Assembly (NCBI GenBank): GCA_023301785.1
Contig: JALZUF010000189.1
Coordinates: 1 to 20,371 of the forward strand
Reading direction: 5' to 3'
DNA: 20,371 nt
Source: Alphaproteobacteria bacterium
Lineage (GTDB): Bacteria > Pseudomonadota > Alphaproteobacteria > Micavibrionales > Micavibrionaceae
Below the pieces are notes generated by a model. The model worked only from the letters and a program-made list of their open reading frames with translations. It was not told where the DNA came from and made no database searches. The position numbers and the translations under genes are program-made. Below, one piece after another: positions 7,171 to 14,344 of the stretch (its first letter is position 1; each line of letters opens with the position of its first letter).

Positions 7171-9576
7171 ATGAGTGACATTAAAAAAGTAGCCGTTATT
7201 GGTGCAGGTCTGATGGGAAGCGGTATTGCGGCGCAAATTGCCAATGCTGGTGTGCCAGTTGTTCTGCTGGATATTGTGCCAAAAGATGCGGAAGACCGTA
7301 ACGTCATAGCCAAGGGCGCGATTGCGAAGATGCTCAAGGCTGACCCTGCACCATTTATGTCCAAACGTAATGCGAAGTTGATTGAAGTTGGTAATCTGGA
7401 AGATGATTTAGACAAAATCAGCGATTGTGATTGGATCGTCGAGGTTGTGTTAGAAGATATAAAAATCAAACACGCCACGTTTGAGAAAATTCAAAAGCAC
7501 CGCAAAAAAGGCTCGATTGTCACATCAAACACATCAACAATTCCGTTGGCGAAATTGGTCGAAGGGCAACCTAGCGATTTTGAAAAAGATTTTATGATCA
7601 CGCACTTTTTCAACCCGCCGCGCTATATGCGCCTGCTTGAAATTATTAGCAGTGACAAAACCAATAAAGATGCCCTAAAAACAGTCACAGATTTCTGTGA
7701 TGTTGAGCTGGGCAAAGGTGTTGTGCATTGTAAAGACACGCCTGGATTTATCGTTAACCGCCTCCTTGTTTTTTGGATGCAAACCGCGTTGAACGTGGCT
7801 GTGGAAGATAATGTTCCCTTGGAAGTGGCCGATGCTGTGATGGGTAAACCTATTGGTGTGCCTAAAACGGCTGTGTTTGGTTTGATTGACTTGGTTGGTG
7901 TGGATTTAATGCCCTACCTTGCCAATTCTATGCTTGCCAATCTTCCCAAAGATGACACGTACAGAGAAATATACAAAGACTACCCATTTGTGTCGCAAAT
8001 GATTGAGGCGGGCTATACCGGCCGTAAAGGCAAAGGTGGTTTTTATCGCCTAAATCCTGATGCGCCAAAAGGTAGTAAAGAAAAACAAACACTGGATTTA
8101 AACCCAGATAAATTTGACGAGGCGCAATACCGTCCATCGAATAAAAAGAAATTGGTCTCCGTCAGTGCAGGTAAAAAAGGCCTTCGCGCCGTTGTTGAAA
8201 CGGATGATGAAGGTGGCACGTACGCATGGAAAGTTCTAAGCCAGACGTTGGCTTACGCGGCCAGCCTTGTGCCACAAATTGCGGATGATATAGCGTCGGT
8301 TGATGAAGCCATGCGCTTAGGTACAAATTGGAAAAAAGGCCCGTTCGAGATGATTGATCAGCTCGGCCCGAAGTGGTTCGCAGATAAGCTGAAAGAAGAA
8401 GGCATGGCTGTGCCGCCATTATTGGATGCTGTTGGTGAGGGCACGTTCTACAAAGTTGATAATGGTAAACTGCAGGCATTTGGTACAGACGGTAAATATC
8501 ATGAAGTCAAACGTGCCAAAGGCGTACTTCTTTTACGTGATATCAAGCTCAATGCTGATCCTGTGATCAAAACCGCAAGTGCGTCTGTTTGGGATGTCGG
8601 CGATGGTGTTTTATGTGTTGAGTTCACTGGTAAAATGAATGCCCTAGATGAGGAAGTCTTTAATGCTTACCACCAAGCCATTAAATTAATCGGTGATGGC
8701 TCAGGCGAATACAAAGCTATGGTTATTTATAATGAGGGCTCACATTTCTCTGCAGGTGCAAATTTAGGATTGGCAATTTTTGCGATGAATATTGCGATGT
8801 GGCCACAAATTGAGAGCCTCGTTTCTGGTGGTCAAAAAGTATATAAAGCTTTGAAATACGCACCATTCCCTGTTGTGTCTGCACCAAGCGGTATGGCATT
8901 GGGCGGTGGTTGTGAAATTCTACTCCACTCTGATCACGTACAGGCACACGCAGAAACGTACACTGGTTTGGTTGAAGTTGGCGTTGGTATTATCCCAGGG
9001 TGGGGTGGTTGTAAGGAAATGGTTTTACGTTATCAAGAAGAAGAGCGTGAAAACTATAACAAAGCCATGGGCGGTAAAAAAGTTTGGTTCTCACCAAAGA
9101 ACACACCAATGGGCGCCGTTCGTAAGGCGTTCGAGACTATCGCCTTAGCAAAAGTGGCAAAGTCTGCACAAGAAGCCAAAGAGATACGTTATTTGAAATC
9201 AAGCGATGGCATTACGATGAACCGTGATCGTCTCTTATTTGATGCAAAACAAAAGGCATTAGAGTTGGTGGATGGTTATGAAGCGCCCGCGCCAATCGAA
9301 GATATCCGTCTTCCTGGCGCAACAGGTAAATTTGCGCTTGAAATGGCTGTGGCTGACCTACGTAAATCAGGCAAAGCAACACCGCATGATGTTGTTGTGT
9401 CCAACTCCGTGGCTGCCGTACTTACAGGCGGCGATAAAGCCGATTGGACCGAAGGCGTACACGAAGATCATCTTTACAAGCTAGAACGTGAAGAGTTCAT
9501 GAAGCTTGTCCGCCATAAAGATTCCCAAGCGCGTATTGAACATATGCTGGAAACTGGTAAACCACTTCGGAATTAA
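7171..9576 (+). CDS. FadN-type 3-hydroxyacyl-CoA dehydrogenase / enoyl-CoA hydratase fusion
   Basis: An 801-residue fusion that hydrates enoyl-CoA and oxidises 3-hydroxyacyl-CoA with NAD. The order is dehydrogenase first, hydratase last, as in Bacillus FadN and opposite to E. coli FadB/FadJ. The Rossmann start is VAVIGAGLMGSGIA (7-20), with H145 in ITHFFNPP and E157 in MRLLEII as the dehydrogenase dyad and CKDTPGFIVNRLL (187-199) closing the first domain. A second helical dehydrogenase domain follows (about 190-420). The crotonase part begins near 470, with oxyanion-hole segments SAGANLGL (527-534) and ALGGGCEI (576-583), and catalytic glutamates E582 and E602 (VEVGVGIIPGWGG). All key residues are present, so both activities are expected. 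AGGA at 7160-7163 lies 7 nt before the ATG and overlaps the preceding gene's end. Confidence 0.95.
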   Translation: MSDIKKVAVIGAGLMGSGIAAQIANAGVPVVLLDIVPKDAEDRNVIAKGAIAKMLKADPAPFMSKRNAKLIEVGNLEDDLDKISDCDWIVEVVLEDIKIKHATFEKIQKHRKKGSIVTSNTSTIPLAKLVEGQPSDFEKDFMITHFFNPPRYMRLLEIISSDKTNKDALKTVTDFCDVELGKGVVHCKDTPGFIVNRLLVFWMQTALNVAVEDNVPLEVADAVMGKPIGVPKTAVFGLIDLVGVDLMPYLANSMLANLPKDDTYREIYKDYPFVSQMIEAGYTGRKGKGGFYRLNPDAPKGSKEKQTLDLNPDKFDEAQYRPSNKKKLVSVSAGKKGLRAVVETDDEGGTYAWKVLSQTLAYAASLVPQIADDIASVDEAMRLGTNWKKGPFEMIDQLGPKWFADKLKEEGMAVPPLLDAVGEGTFYKVDNGKLQAFGTDGKYHEVKRAKGVLLLRDIKLNADPVIKTASASVWDVGDGVLCVEFTGKMNALDEEVFNAYHQAIKLIGDGSGEYKAMVIYNEGSHFSAGANLGLAIFAMNIAMWPQIESLVSGGQKVYKALKYAPFPVVSAPSGMALGGGCEILLHSDHVQAHAETYTGLVEVGVGIIPGWGGCKEMVLRYQEEERENYNKAMGGKKVWFSPKNTPMGAVRKAFETIALAKVAKSAQEAKEIRYLKSSDGITMNRDRLLFDAKQKALELVDGYEAPAPIEDIRLPGATGKFALEMAVADLRKSGKATPHDVVVSNSVAAVLTGGDKADWTEGVHEDHLYKLEREEFMKLVRHKDSQARIEHMLETGKPLRN

Positions 9577-9580
9577 ATGA

Positions 9581-10072
9581 ATGGACCATTCAAAAGCAAT
9601 TACAATTTTTGAGGAAATCCAAGCAAGGCCTTACAGTCTGTCATTGAAATCTGGAAACCCCTGTAATAATTGTTATTACAAAGGGGTTGAATTACTACAA
9701 AAACTTGGTGAGATTGGTTACACCGTACGTGGGCGTGGTGGCGTTACTTACTGGGATGAAGCAATCTTTGGTAAAGAAATATTAAGCTTGTTTCCTGACG
9801 ATCTAATGACCACACATTTTTATACTGAAATATTTCTTAATGATAAATGGCGCATTATTGATCCCAGCTTTCAACCATCTCTTGAACAATATGGATTAAC
9901 GATTGGGTCATGGGAAAATGGTAAAAGTTGCTTTCCTCTTACGAAAATATTTACCCAAGAAGAGCTGCATGAATATTTGAAAGATTGGTTAGATACAGAT
10001 TATCAAAATGACTTTTTTGAGCGAGGACGCCCTGCATGGGTAGCTTTAAATCAATGGTTTGCTGGCAAATAA
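9581..10072 (+). CDS. Transglutaminase-like small protein
   Basis: The 163 residues match no family I can name firmly, but they show the Cys-His-Asp order of the transglutaminase-like fold. C31 (NNCYYKGVELLQKLGEIGY) is followed after 15 residues by Gly-Tyr, the same spacing as the core helix of bacterial transglutaminase-like domains. H79 lies in THFYTEIFLNDKW and D94 in RIIDPSFQ, matching the usual H-x-W/Y-x-E...W-x-x-x-D/DPS pattern. C28 is a second nearby Cys. There is no signal peptide or membrane helix, so it should be cytoplasmic and could be a hydrolase or acyltransferase rather than a protein cross-linker. The ATG lies 4 nt after the FadN-type stop; an out-of-frame ATG at 9577 gives only an 11-codon frame. 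Assignment rests on motif spacing alone. Confidence 0.65.
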   Translation: MDHSKAITIFEEIQARPYSLSLKSGNPCNNCYYKGVELLQKLGEIGYTVRGRGGVTYWDEAIFGKEILSLFPDDLMTTHFYTEIFLNDKWRIIDPSFQPSLEQYGLTIGSWENGKSCFPLTKIFTQEELHEYLKDWLDTDYQNDFFERGRPAWVALNQWFAGK

Positions 10073-10073
10073 A

Positions 10074-10101
10074 AAAACGAGGCTCAAAAGGCCTCGTTTT
10101 T
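10074..10101. terminator. Bidirectional intrinsic terminator
   Basis: AAAACGAGGC (10074-10083) pairs perfectly with GCCTCGTTTT (10091-10100) around a 7-nt loop, with a further T at 10101. It has a T-run on both strands, so it can end the plus-strand fad unit (stop at 10072) and the minus-strand lipoprotein unit (stop at 10128). Confidence 0.92.
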
Positions 10102-10127
10102 AAATTCTTATATGTGTTGCTTAAAGC

Positions 10128-10421
10128 TTATTTAGAGATTTGTCTAAATTCTGGCTCTGCACTACGCATGATTTGCGTATCAACAACTGGCGCTGGTGGC
10201 GGTGCCACAGGAGCAGGTGCTGGCGCAGGAGCAGGTTTTGCAACTGGTGCTGGTTTCGGCATTACTGTTTTGTAACGGTTCGCTTGAACTGTTCTTTCTT
10301 CAGTATATGGCCCACCTTGCGTACACTCATCTAATTCATCATTACATGTTGGAATACCACCACAAGCACTTAAGCCCATTGTTGTTCCTGCTACGAGAAG
10401 CAGTGTTAAATATTTTTTCAT
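10128..10421 (-). CDS. Small Pro/Ala-rich lipoprotein
   Basis: I start this gene at the ATG whose complement is 10419-10421, giving 97 residues, because the protein then begins with a clean lipoprotein signal (MKKYLTLLLVAGTTMGLSAC, lipobox LSAC, acylated C20) and AAGGA lies 7 nt upstream; a longer frame from 10472 adds 17 residues that would bury the signal. After C20 come GG, a short segment with two more Cys (C27 and C34 of the precursor; possible disulfide), then a Pro-Ala-Val linker of alternating PA repeats (about residues 57-81), typical of periplasm-spanning spacers. Gly at +2 rather than Asp suggests outer-membrane sorting. No functional domain is visible. It lies 73 nt downstream of the M32-like gene on the same strand. 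Confidence 0.82.
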   Translation of the reverse strand: MKKYLTLLLVAGTTMGLSACGGIPTCNDELDECTQGGPYTEERTVQANRYKTVMPKPAPVAKPAPAPAPAPVAPPPAPVVDTQIMRSAEPEFRQISK

Positions 10422-10494
10422 AATAGATCCTTTGGTTGAATAACTGATGATAATATACATTGAAAACGTCAATGTATCAAGCAGTTACCGCCCA

Positions 10495-12069
10495 TTAACG
10501 TTTATCGCTAAGGTAACGACGCTCAAGGTGTTTCAGCAACGCACTGGTATCTAATTCGCGCCCTGTAACCTCTTTAACGGTTTCAAAGGTTTCTTTTTTA
10601 CGGCCTACAGCATGAATATTTTCTTTGACCCAATCACCAACAACACTCAAATTCCCTTTTTGAATTTGTGCAGGTAGATCATCGATTTTATCATAAAGCG
10701 TTTCATGAATTTGCGCTGCAATAATGTGCGATAGCGTATTTGTAGGAATGAAACCAAAACGACCCGTAAACCAGTCTGGATTTTGTAGCGGGCCAGAGGT
10801 AACGTCTTTTGGTTCTGCACCTAAAAGTTCCGCGCTTTCTTTGTTCCAACGCGCAGGAATATCCGCAACTTCGATATCACCATTAATGAGATCACGCTCA
10901 ATACGGTAACGCAAAATATCGTGGAAGATTTTACTTAGCTCGTCCGCTTCATTTCTGTTCGTTGTTTGTGTAATAACTTTTTTAAGTTTATAAAGATTTT
11001 CAGGTTCAAACGATTTGTTTTTAAACTGTCTGAAAACACCTTCGGCACGTACAGAAATAAAATCAAAGAATTGCGGTGTGCTACCGATGATTGTTTCATA
11101 AAGCTGGCTCAATGAGTTGAGCATAATCGCCCCTTGGTCTTGACCAACAGGTTGTGTAATCCAATCTTCAGGCAAGTTCTGGTAATATAGACCGCGCGCC
11201 CCTTGATAGAGCGTGTCTTGTAGAGAATCTAAGAAGCTTGTGTTATCACCACAACGTACCAAAATACGTACATCTTCTGGGTTTCCGCCTGTCATAGGAG
11301 ATATGTTTGAGACGAAAAGACCGCCACGTTCAAAATCAAAACCCATAATTTCAAGGACAGTGCGGTTCAACCACATCTGATCCGCTTTCGAAAAATCACC
11401 ATCTAATTCTTGCGCTTTTTCTTCTTTCTTTTGTTTCTCAACAGCCTTGGCATAAAGCTCTTTTAAAGGCTCAAGCAAGCTATCATAAAGCTCGTCCATT
11501 TGACGGTCAGAAACATCACTGGCATACCCAATAAGAAGGGCACGATAAGCAGAAGATGTTTTGAATTTTTCTTGTTTTAGTTTCGCAATTTTACGATACA
11601 GCGTCACAACTTTTTCAATATAAGCTTGCGCGCTGGCCCAATCATTTTTTTGAACCGCTAAGTTATGAACTTTACGGCCTTCGTTTGCGATCTGAACAGA
11701 GGCAATATATAAATCTGGTGGCAAAGCCGCCAAATGCGAATGAATACGGCGCATCTCGTCTAGATTGGCTTTATCCCAATCATTCCACTTATCAGGGTTA
11801 CTTTCCGCTTCACCTTCTACTTTATCAAGCAGGTTCGAAACAGTCGGTGTAATTGTCTCGGCATAGATACGCTTAGTAATGGATGAAATGTCGTTCATAC
11901 GGCGCTTTAAGCTGCCTGTGGGCATGGCTGTCATCATATCAATGGCCAAAGTATTACGGATTGAAAACATTGTGTTTAGATTGGAGAAGTAAAACTTCAA
12001 ATCATTATAACCTGCTGCAGGTTCCGTCACTGTTTTTAACTGCGCATTGTTATTGTTTGTATCTGTCAT
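10495..12069 (-). CDS. M32 carboxypeptidase (Taq-type) homologue lacking the zinc site; probable pseudo-peptidase
   Basis: The 524 residues match the length and layout of M32 metallocarboxypeptidases. Family landmarks are kept: a helical N-terminal half; DFERGGLFVSNISPMTGGNPEDVRILVRC (244-273, family: FD...HPF..G...DVRITTR); RYRIERDLINGDIEVADIPARWN (387-409); and SGPLQNPDWFTGRFGFIPTNTL (425-446, family: LQDVHWS.G.FGYFPTY). But the metal motif HExGHALYEQGL reads YQGARGLYYQNL (288-299), and the second motif HESQSRLWEN reads LNSLSQLYET (317-326). Both zinc histidines, the catalytic Glu and the third ligand are thus replaced by Tyr, Arg, Gln and Asn, while the surrounding residues stay aligned. 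The frame is intact, so this is probably an expressed, non-catalytic protein, not a decaying gene. It has no signal peptide. A perfect TATAAT lies upstream. Confidence 0.85.
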   Translation of the reverse strand: MTDTNNNNAQLKTVTEPAAGYNDLKFYFSNLNTMFSIRNTLAIDMMTAMPTGSLKRRMNDISSITKRIYAETITPTVSNLLDKVEGEAESNPDKWNDWDKANLDEMRRIHSHLAALPPDLYIASVQIANEGRKVHNLAVQKNDWASAQAYIEKVVTLYRKIAKLKQEKFKTSSAYRALLIGYASDVSDRQMDELYDSLLEPLKELYAKAVEKQKKEEKAQELDGDFSKADQMWLNRTVLEIMGFDFERGGLFVSNISPMTGGNPEDVRILVRCGDNTSFLDSLQDTLYQGARGLYYQNLPEDWITQPVGQDQGAIMLNSLSQLYETIIGSTPQFFDFISVRAEGVFRQFKNKSFEPENLYKLKKVITQTTNRNEADELSKIFHDILRYRIERDLINGDIEVADIPARWNKESAELLGAEPKDVTSGPLQNPDWFTGRFGFIPTNTLSHIIAAQIHETLYDKIDDLPAQIQKGNLSVVGDWVKENIHAVGRKKETFETVKEVTGRELDTSALLKHLERRYLSDKR

Positions 12070-12108
12070 AAATTTAGCCCTTTTTTGAAAATAAAAAAAT
12101 GTAATAGG

Positions 12109-12137
12109 ATTATACCTTCTCTTAAAGGAGTTAAGAA
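12109..12137 (-). promoter_or_regulatory. Candidate promoter of the M32-like gene
   Basis: On the minus strand TATAAT (complement of 12109-12114) lies 17 nt from a weak -35 TTCTTA (complement of 12132-12137). Transcription would start about 35 nt before the ATG at 12069. The -10 is perfect, the -35 matches only three of six bases. Confidence 0.4.
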
Positions 12138-12159
12138 TGTTTTAATGTCCTTCAATTAA
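12124..12159 (+). other. Strong ribosome site followed by two overlapping mini-ORFs
   Basis: AAAGGAG (12124-12130) stands 6 nt before ATG TTT TAA (12137-12145), a two-codon frame. Its stop overlaps a second ATG (TAATG) that opens a four-codon frame ending at 12159. They precede the small gene at 12209. Either a translated leader or chance: the same bases also form the spacer of the minus-strand promoter candidate. Confidence 0.25.
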
Positions 12160-12208
12160 AATTAAATATCTTATTACAAGGATATGTAATTAATGAGGAT
12201 ATGGAAAA

Positions 12209-12451
12209 ATGTTTTGGAATAAAAAGAAGCCTAAAGGCAAAAAAGAGGCTAAACGTGAGGCATTAATTGATAATGCGAACAATCTTGTGAAGCAAAAACG
12301 TGCTGAAATAGGGGACGAAACGCTTAATTCTATTAAAAACGCGATTGAACAACGCGAAAACAGCGCTCTTAATCAGGCAAAAAAACAAATTATGGCCACT
12401 CATAAAGATAAAGTCCTCGATAATTTAGACATATGGCTCAAAGATAAATAA
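12209..12451 (+). CDS. Small, highly charged hypothetical protein
   Basis: An 80-residue protein without a recognised family. The first 17 residues are very basic (FWNKKKPKGKKEAKREA), the middle (about 18-65) is a continuous amphipathic helix, perhaps a coiled coil, and the end (KDKVLDNLDIWLKDK) is an amphipathic helix with a Trp. No signal peptide or membrane span. The ATG at 12209 has GAGGA (12195-12199) 9 nt upstream. It stands alone, with a divergent M32-like gene on the left and a separate promoter candidate for the acyl-CoA dehydrogenase on the right. A nucleic-acid or protein-binding role fits the charge, but that is a guess. Confidence 0.68.
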   Translation: MFWNKKKPKGKKEAKREALIDNANNLVKQKRAEIGDETLNSIKNAIEQRENSALNQAKKQIMATHKDKVLDNLDIWLKDK

Positions 12452-12490
12452 GCAGACAAATAACTATATAAGTAACCTCTTGAATAAGAA

Positions 12491-12519
12491 TAGAAAAACT
12501 CTCTCCAATATCGTATAAT
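12491..12519 (+). promoter_or_regulatory. Candidate sigma70-type promoter of the acyl-CoA dehydrogenase operon
   Basis: TAGAAA (12491-12496) and a perfect TATAAT (12514-12519) are separated by 17 nt. The start would be near 12526, about 30 nt before the ATG at 12557. The -35 matches four of six consensus bases. Confidence 0.5.
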
Positions 12520-12556
12520 CTTAACGCAAAATTCGTTTACAAAAGAAAGATCTCAA

Positions 12557-14335
12557 ATGCCCGTTTATTCCGCCCCAATGGAAAATATTAAATTTATTCT
12601 GCACGATGTGCTGGGATCAGAAAGCTTAACTGAAATCCCTGGATTTGAGGATGCAAGTGCTGATTTGGTCGATCAAATTTTGGAAGAGGGTGCAAAGATT
12701 TGTGAAAATACATTATTCCCGCTGAACCAAAGCGGTGATGAAGAAGGATGTACATGGAAAGACGGTGAGGTCACAACACCAAAAGGCTTCAAAGAAGCTT
12801 ACGATGAATTTACCCAAGGCGGATGGTGCGGCGTTTCTGCTGATCCTGAATTTGGCGGTATGGGTTTACCAATGTTGGTGAACACCGTCATGCAAGAAAT
12901 GATTTGTTCAAGTAACTTTTCTTTCGGTATGTATCCAGGGCTATCACAAGGCGCGTATGAAGCCCTGCATCATTTTGGAACACAAGAACAAAAAGAAACA
13001 TATCTGCCTAAATTGGTAACAGGGGAATGGTCAGGCACAATGTGTTTGACTGAACCGCACTGTGGAACTGACTTAGGGCTTATTCGCTCAAAGGCTGATC
13101 CACAAGATGATGGGTCACATAAGATTACAGGAACAAAGATTTTTATTTCCGCAGGGGAGCATGATTTATCGAGCAATATTATCCACTTGGTTCTTGCCAA
13201 GCTTCCTGATGCGCCAGATGGTGTAAAAGGGATTTCACTTTTTGTTGTTCCAAAGTTCTTACCAGAAGATATGAGCCGCAACGGCATCGCCTGTGGTTCT
13301 ATCGAACATAAAATGGGTATCCATGCAAACTCAACTTGCGTCATGAATTTAGAAGATGCGAAAGGCTGGCTTGTTGGTGAAAAACATAAAGGCTTAAAAG
13401 CAATGTTTGTCATGATGAATGCGGCACGCTTGGGCGTTGCCATGCAAGGCTTAGGTATTGCCGAAGTTGCCTATCAAAACGCATTGGCATACGCCAAAGA
13501 TCGTGTTCAGATGCGCGCCCTTGATGGCGCGAAATACCCTGATAAGCCTGCCGATCCTATTATTGTACATCCTGACGTACGCCGTATGTTATTAACGTCT
13601 AAGGCGTTCTGTGAAGGCGCGCGGGCCATGTCTTATTGGGTAGGTATGAATTTGGATATATCCCTTCATCATCCTGATCCTGCCAAGAAAAAAGAAGCCG
13701 ATGATCTAGTTCAACTGATGACACCTATCGTGAAGGCTTATCAAACGGATATGGGGTTTGAGATTTCATCGTTGGCTATGCAGGTGCATGGTGGACACGG
13801 TTATATTCGTGAATATGGCGTGGAACAATACGCCCGTGATGCCCGTATCGCGATGATCTATGAAGGTACAAACGGTATTCAAGCGCTTGATTTAGTCGGA
13901 CGTAAAATGGGTCAACATATGGGCCGTTACTTACGACGTTTCTTCCATCCCGTGAGTGAATTCATTGAGGAAAACCAAGCCAACGCTGATTTACAGGAAT
14001 TTATTTTCCCATTGGCAAAATCGTTTGCCAAGCTTCAACAATCAACCGCGATCATTGCCCAAAAAGGTATGAAAGATCCAACAGAAGCGGGTGCAGCTTC
14101 CGTTGATTACTTGCGTCAATTCGCCTTGGTTGCCATGGGATATATGTGGATTCAAATGGCTAAAGTTGCGCAAGAAAAACTTGAGAGTGGTGAAGGCGAT
14201 AAAAAATTCTACGAAAGTAAAATTAAAACAGCGCGCTTCTTCTTTTCTCGCATGCTCCCAGAAGCTGATTGGCATTTCAAAGCCATCATGTCAGGCAAAG
14301 ACAGCCTAATGGAAATGGAAGAAGACGAGTTTTAA
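12557..14335 (+). CDS. Long-form acyl-CoA dehydrogenase (with C-terminal extension)
   Basis: This FAD enzyme would introduce the first double bond into acyl-CoA, opening the beta-oxidation spiral. At 592 residues it belongs to the long subgroup with extra N- and C-terminal domains (the DmdC/FadE5-like architecture). Seen in order: the N-terminal motif PVYSAPMENIKFILHDVLG (2-20); the flavin-binding stretch CLTEPHCGTDLG (163-174); the middle beta domain (GTKIFISAGEH, 192-202); the C-terminal helical domain with MQVHGGHGYIREYGVEQYARD (408-428); and IYEGTNGIQALDLVGRK (434-450), where E436 is the expected catalytic base. Residues 465-592 are the C-terminal extension. Ribosome binding is weak (AAAGAAAG). 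panC starts 9 nt downstream. Substrate chain length cannot be read from the sequence. Confidence 0.95.
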   Translation: MPVYSAPMENIKFILHDVLGSESLTEIPGFEDASADLVDQILEEGAKICENTLFPLNQSGDEEGCTWKDGEVTTPKGFKEAYDEFTQGGWCGVSADPEFGGMGLPMLVNTVMQEMICSSNFSFGMYPGLSQGAYEALHHFGTQEQKETYLPKLVTGEWSGTMCLTEPHCGTDLGLIRSKADPQDDGSHKITGTKIFISAGEHDLSSNIIHLVLAKLPDAPDGVKGISLFVVPKFLPEDMSRNGIACGSIEHKMGIHANSTCVMNLEDAKGWLVGEKHKGLKAMFVMMNAARLGVAMQGLGIAEVAYQNALAYAKDRVQMRALDGAKYPDKPADPIIVHPDVRRMLLTSKAFCEGARAMSYWVGMNLDISLHHPDPAKKKEADDLVQLMTPIVKAYQTDMGFEISSLAMQVHGGHGYIREYGVEQYARDARIAMIYEGTNGIQALDLVGRKMGQHMGRYLRRFFHPVSEFIEENQANADLQEFIFPLAKSFAKLQQSTAIIAQKGMKDPTEAGAASVDYLRQFALVAMGYMWIQMAKVAQEKLESGEGDKKFYESKIKTARFFFSRMLPEADWHFKAIMSGKDSLMEMEEDEF

Positions 14336-14344
14336 TATCGCTTG

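Noticed and set aside
10422..10472. Upstream extension of the lipoprotein start
   Set aside because: It would place 17 residues before the signal peptide, and the internal ATG has its own AAGGA site and a clean lipobox.
12970..13443. Minus-strand 157-codon ORF inside the acyl-CoA dehydrogenase gene
   Set aside because: Antisense to conserved flavin-binding sequence, no ribosome site, and no family resemblance.
14342..14344. TTG start for panC
   Set aside because: An ATG follows directly in frame; the TTG adds one residue and neither has a better ribosome site.
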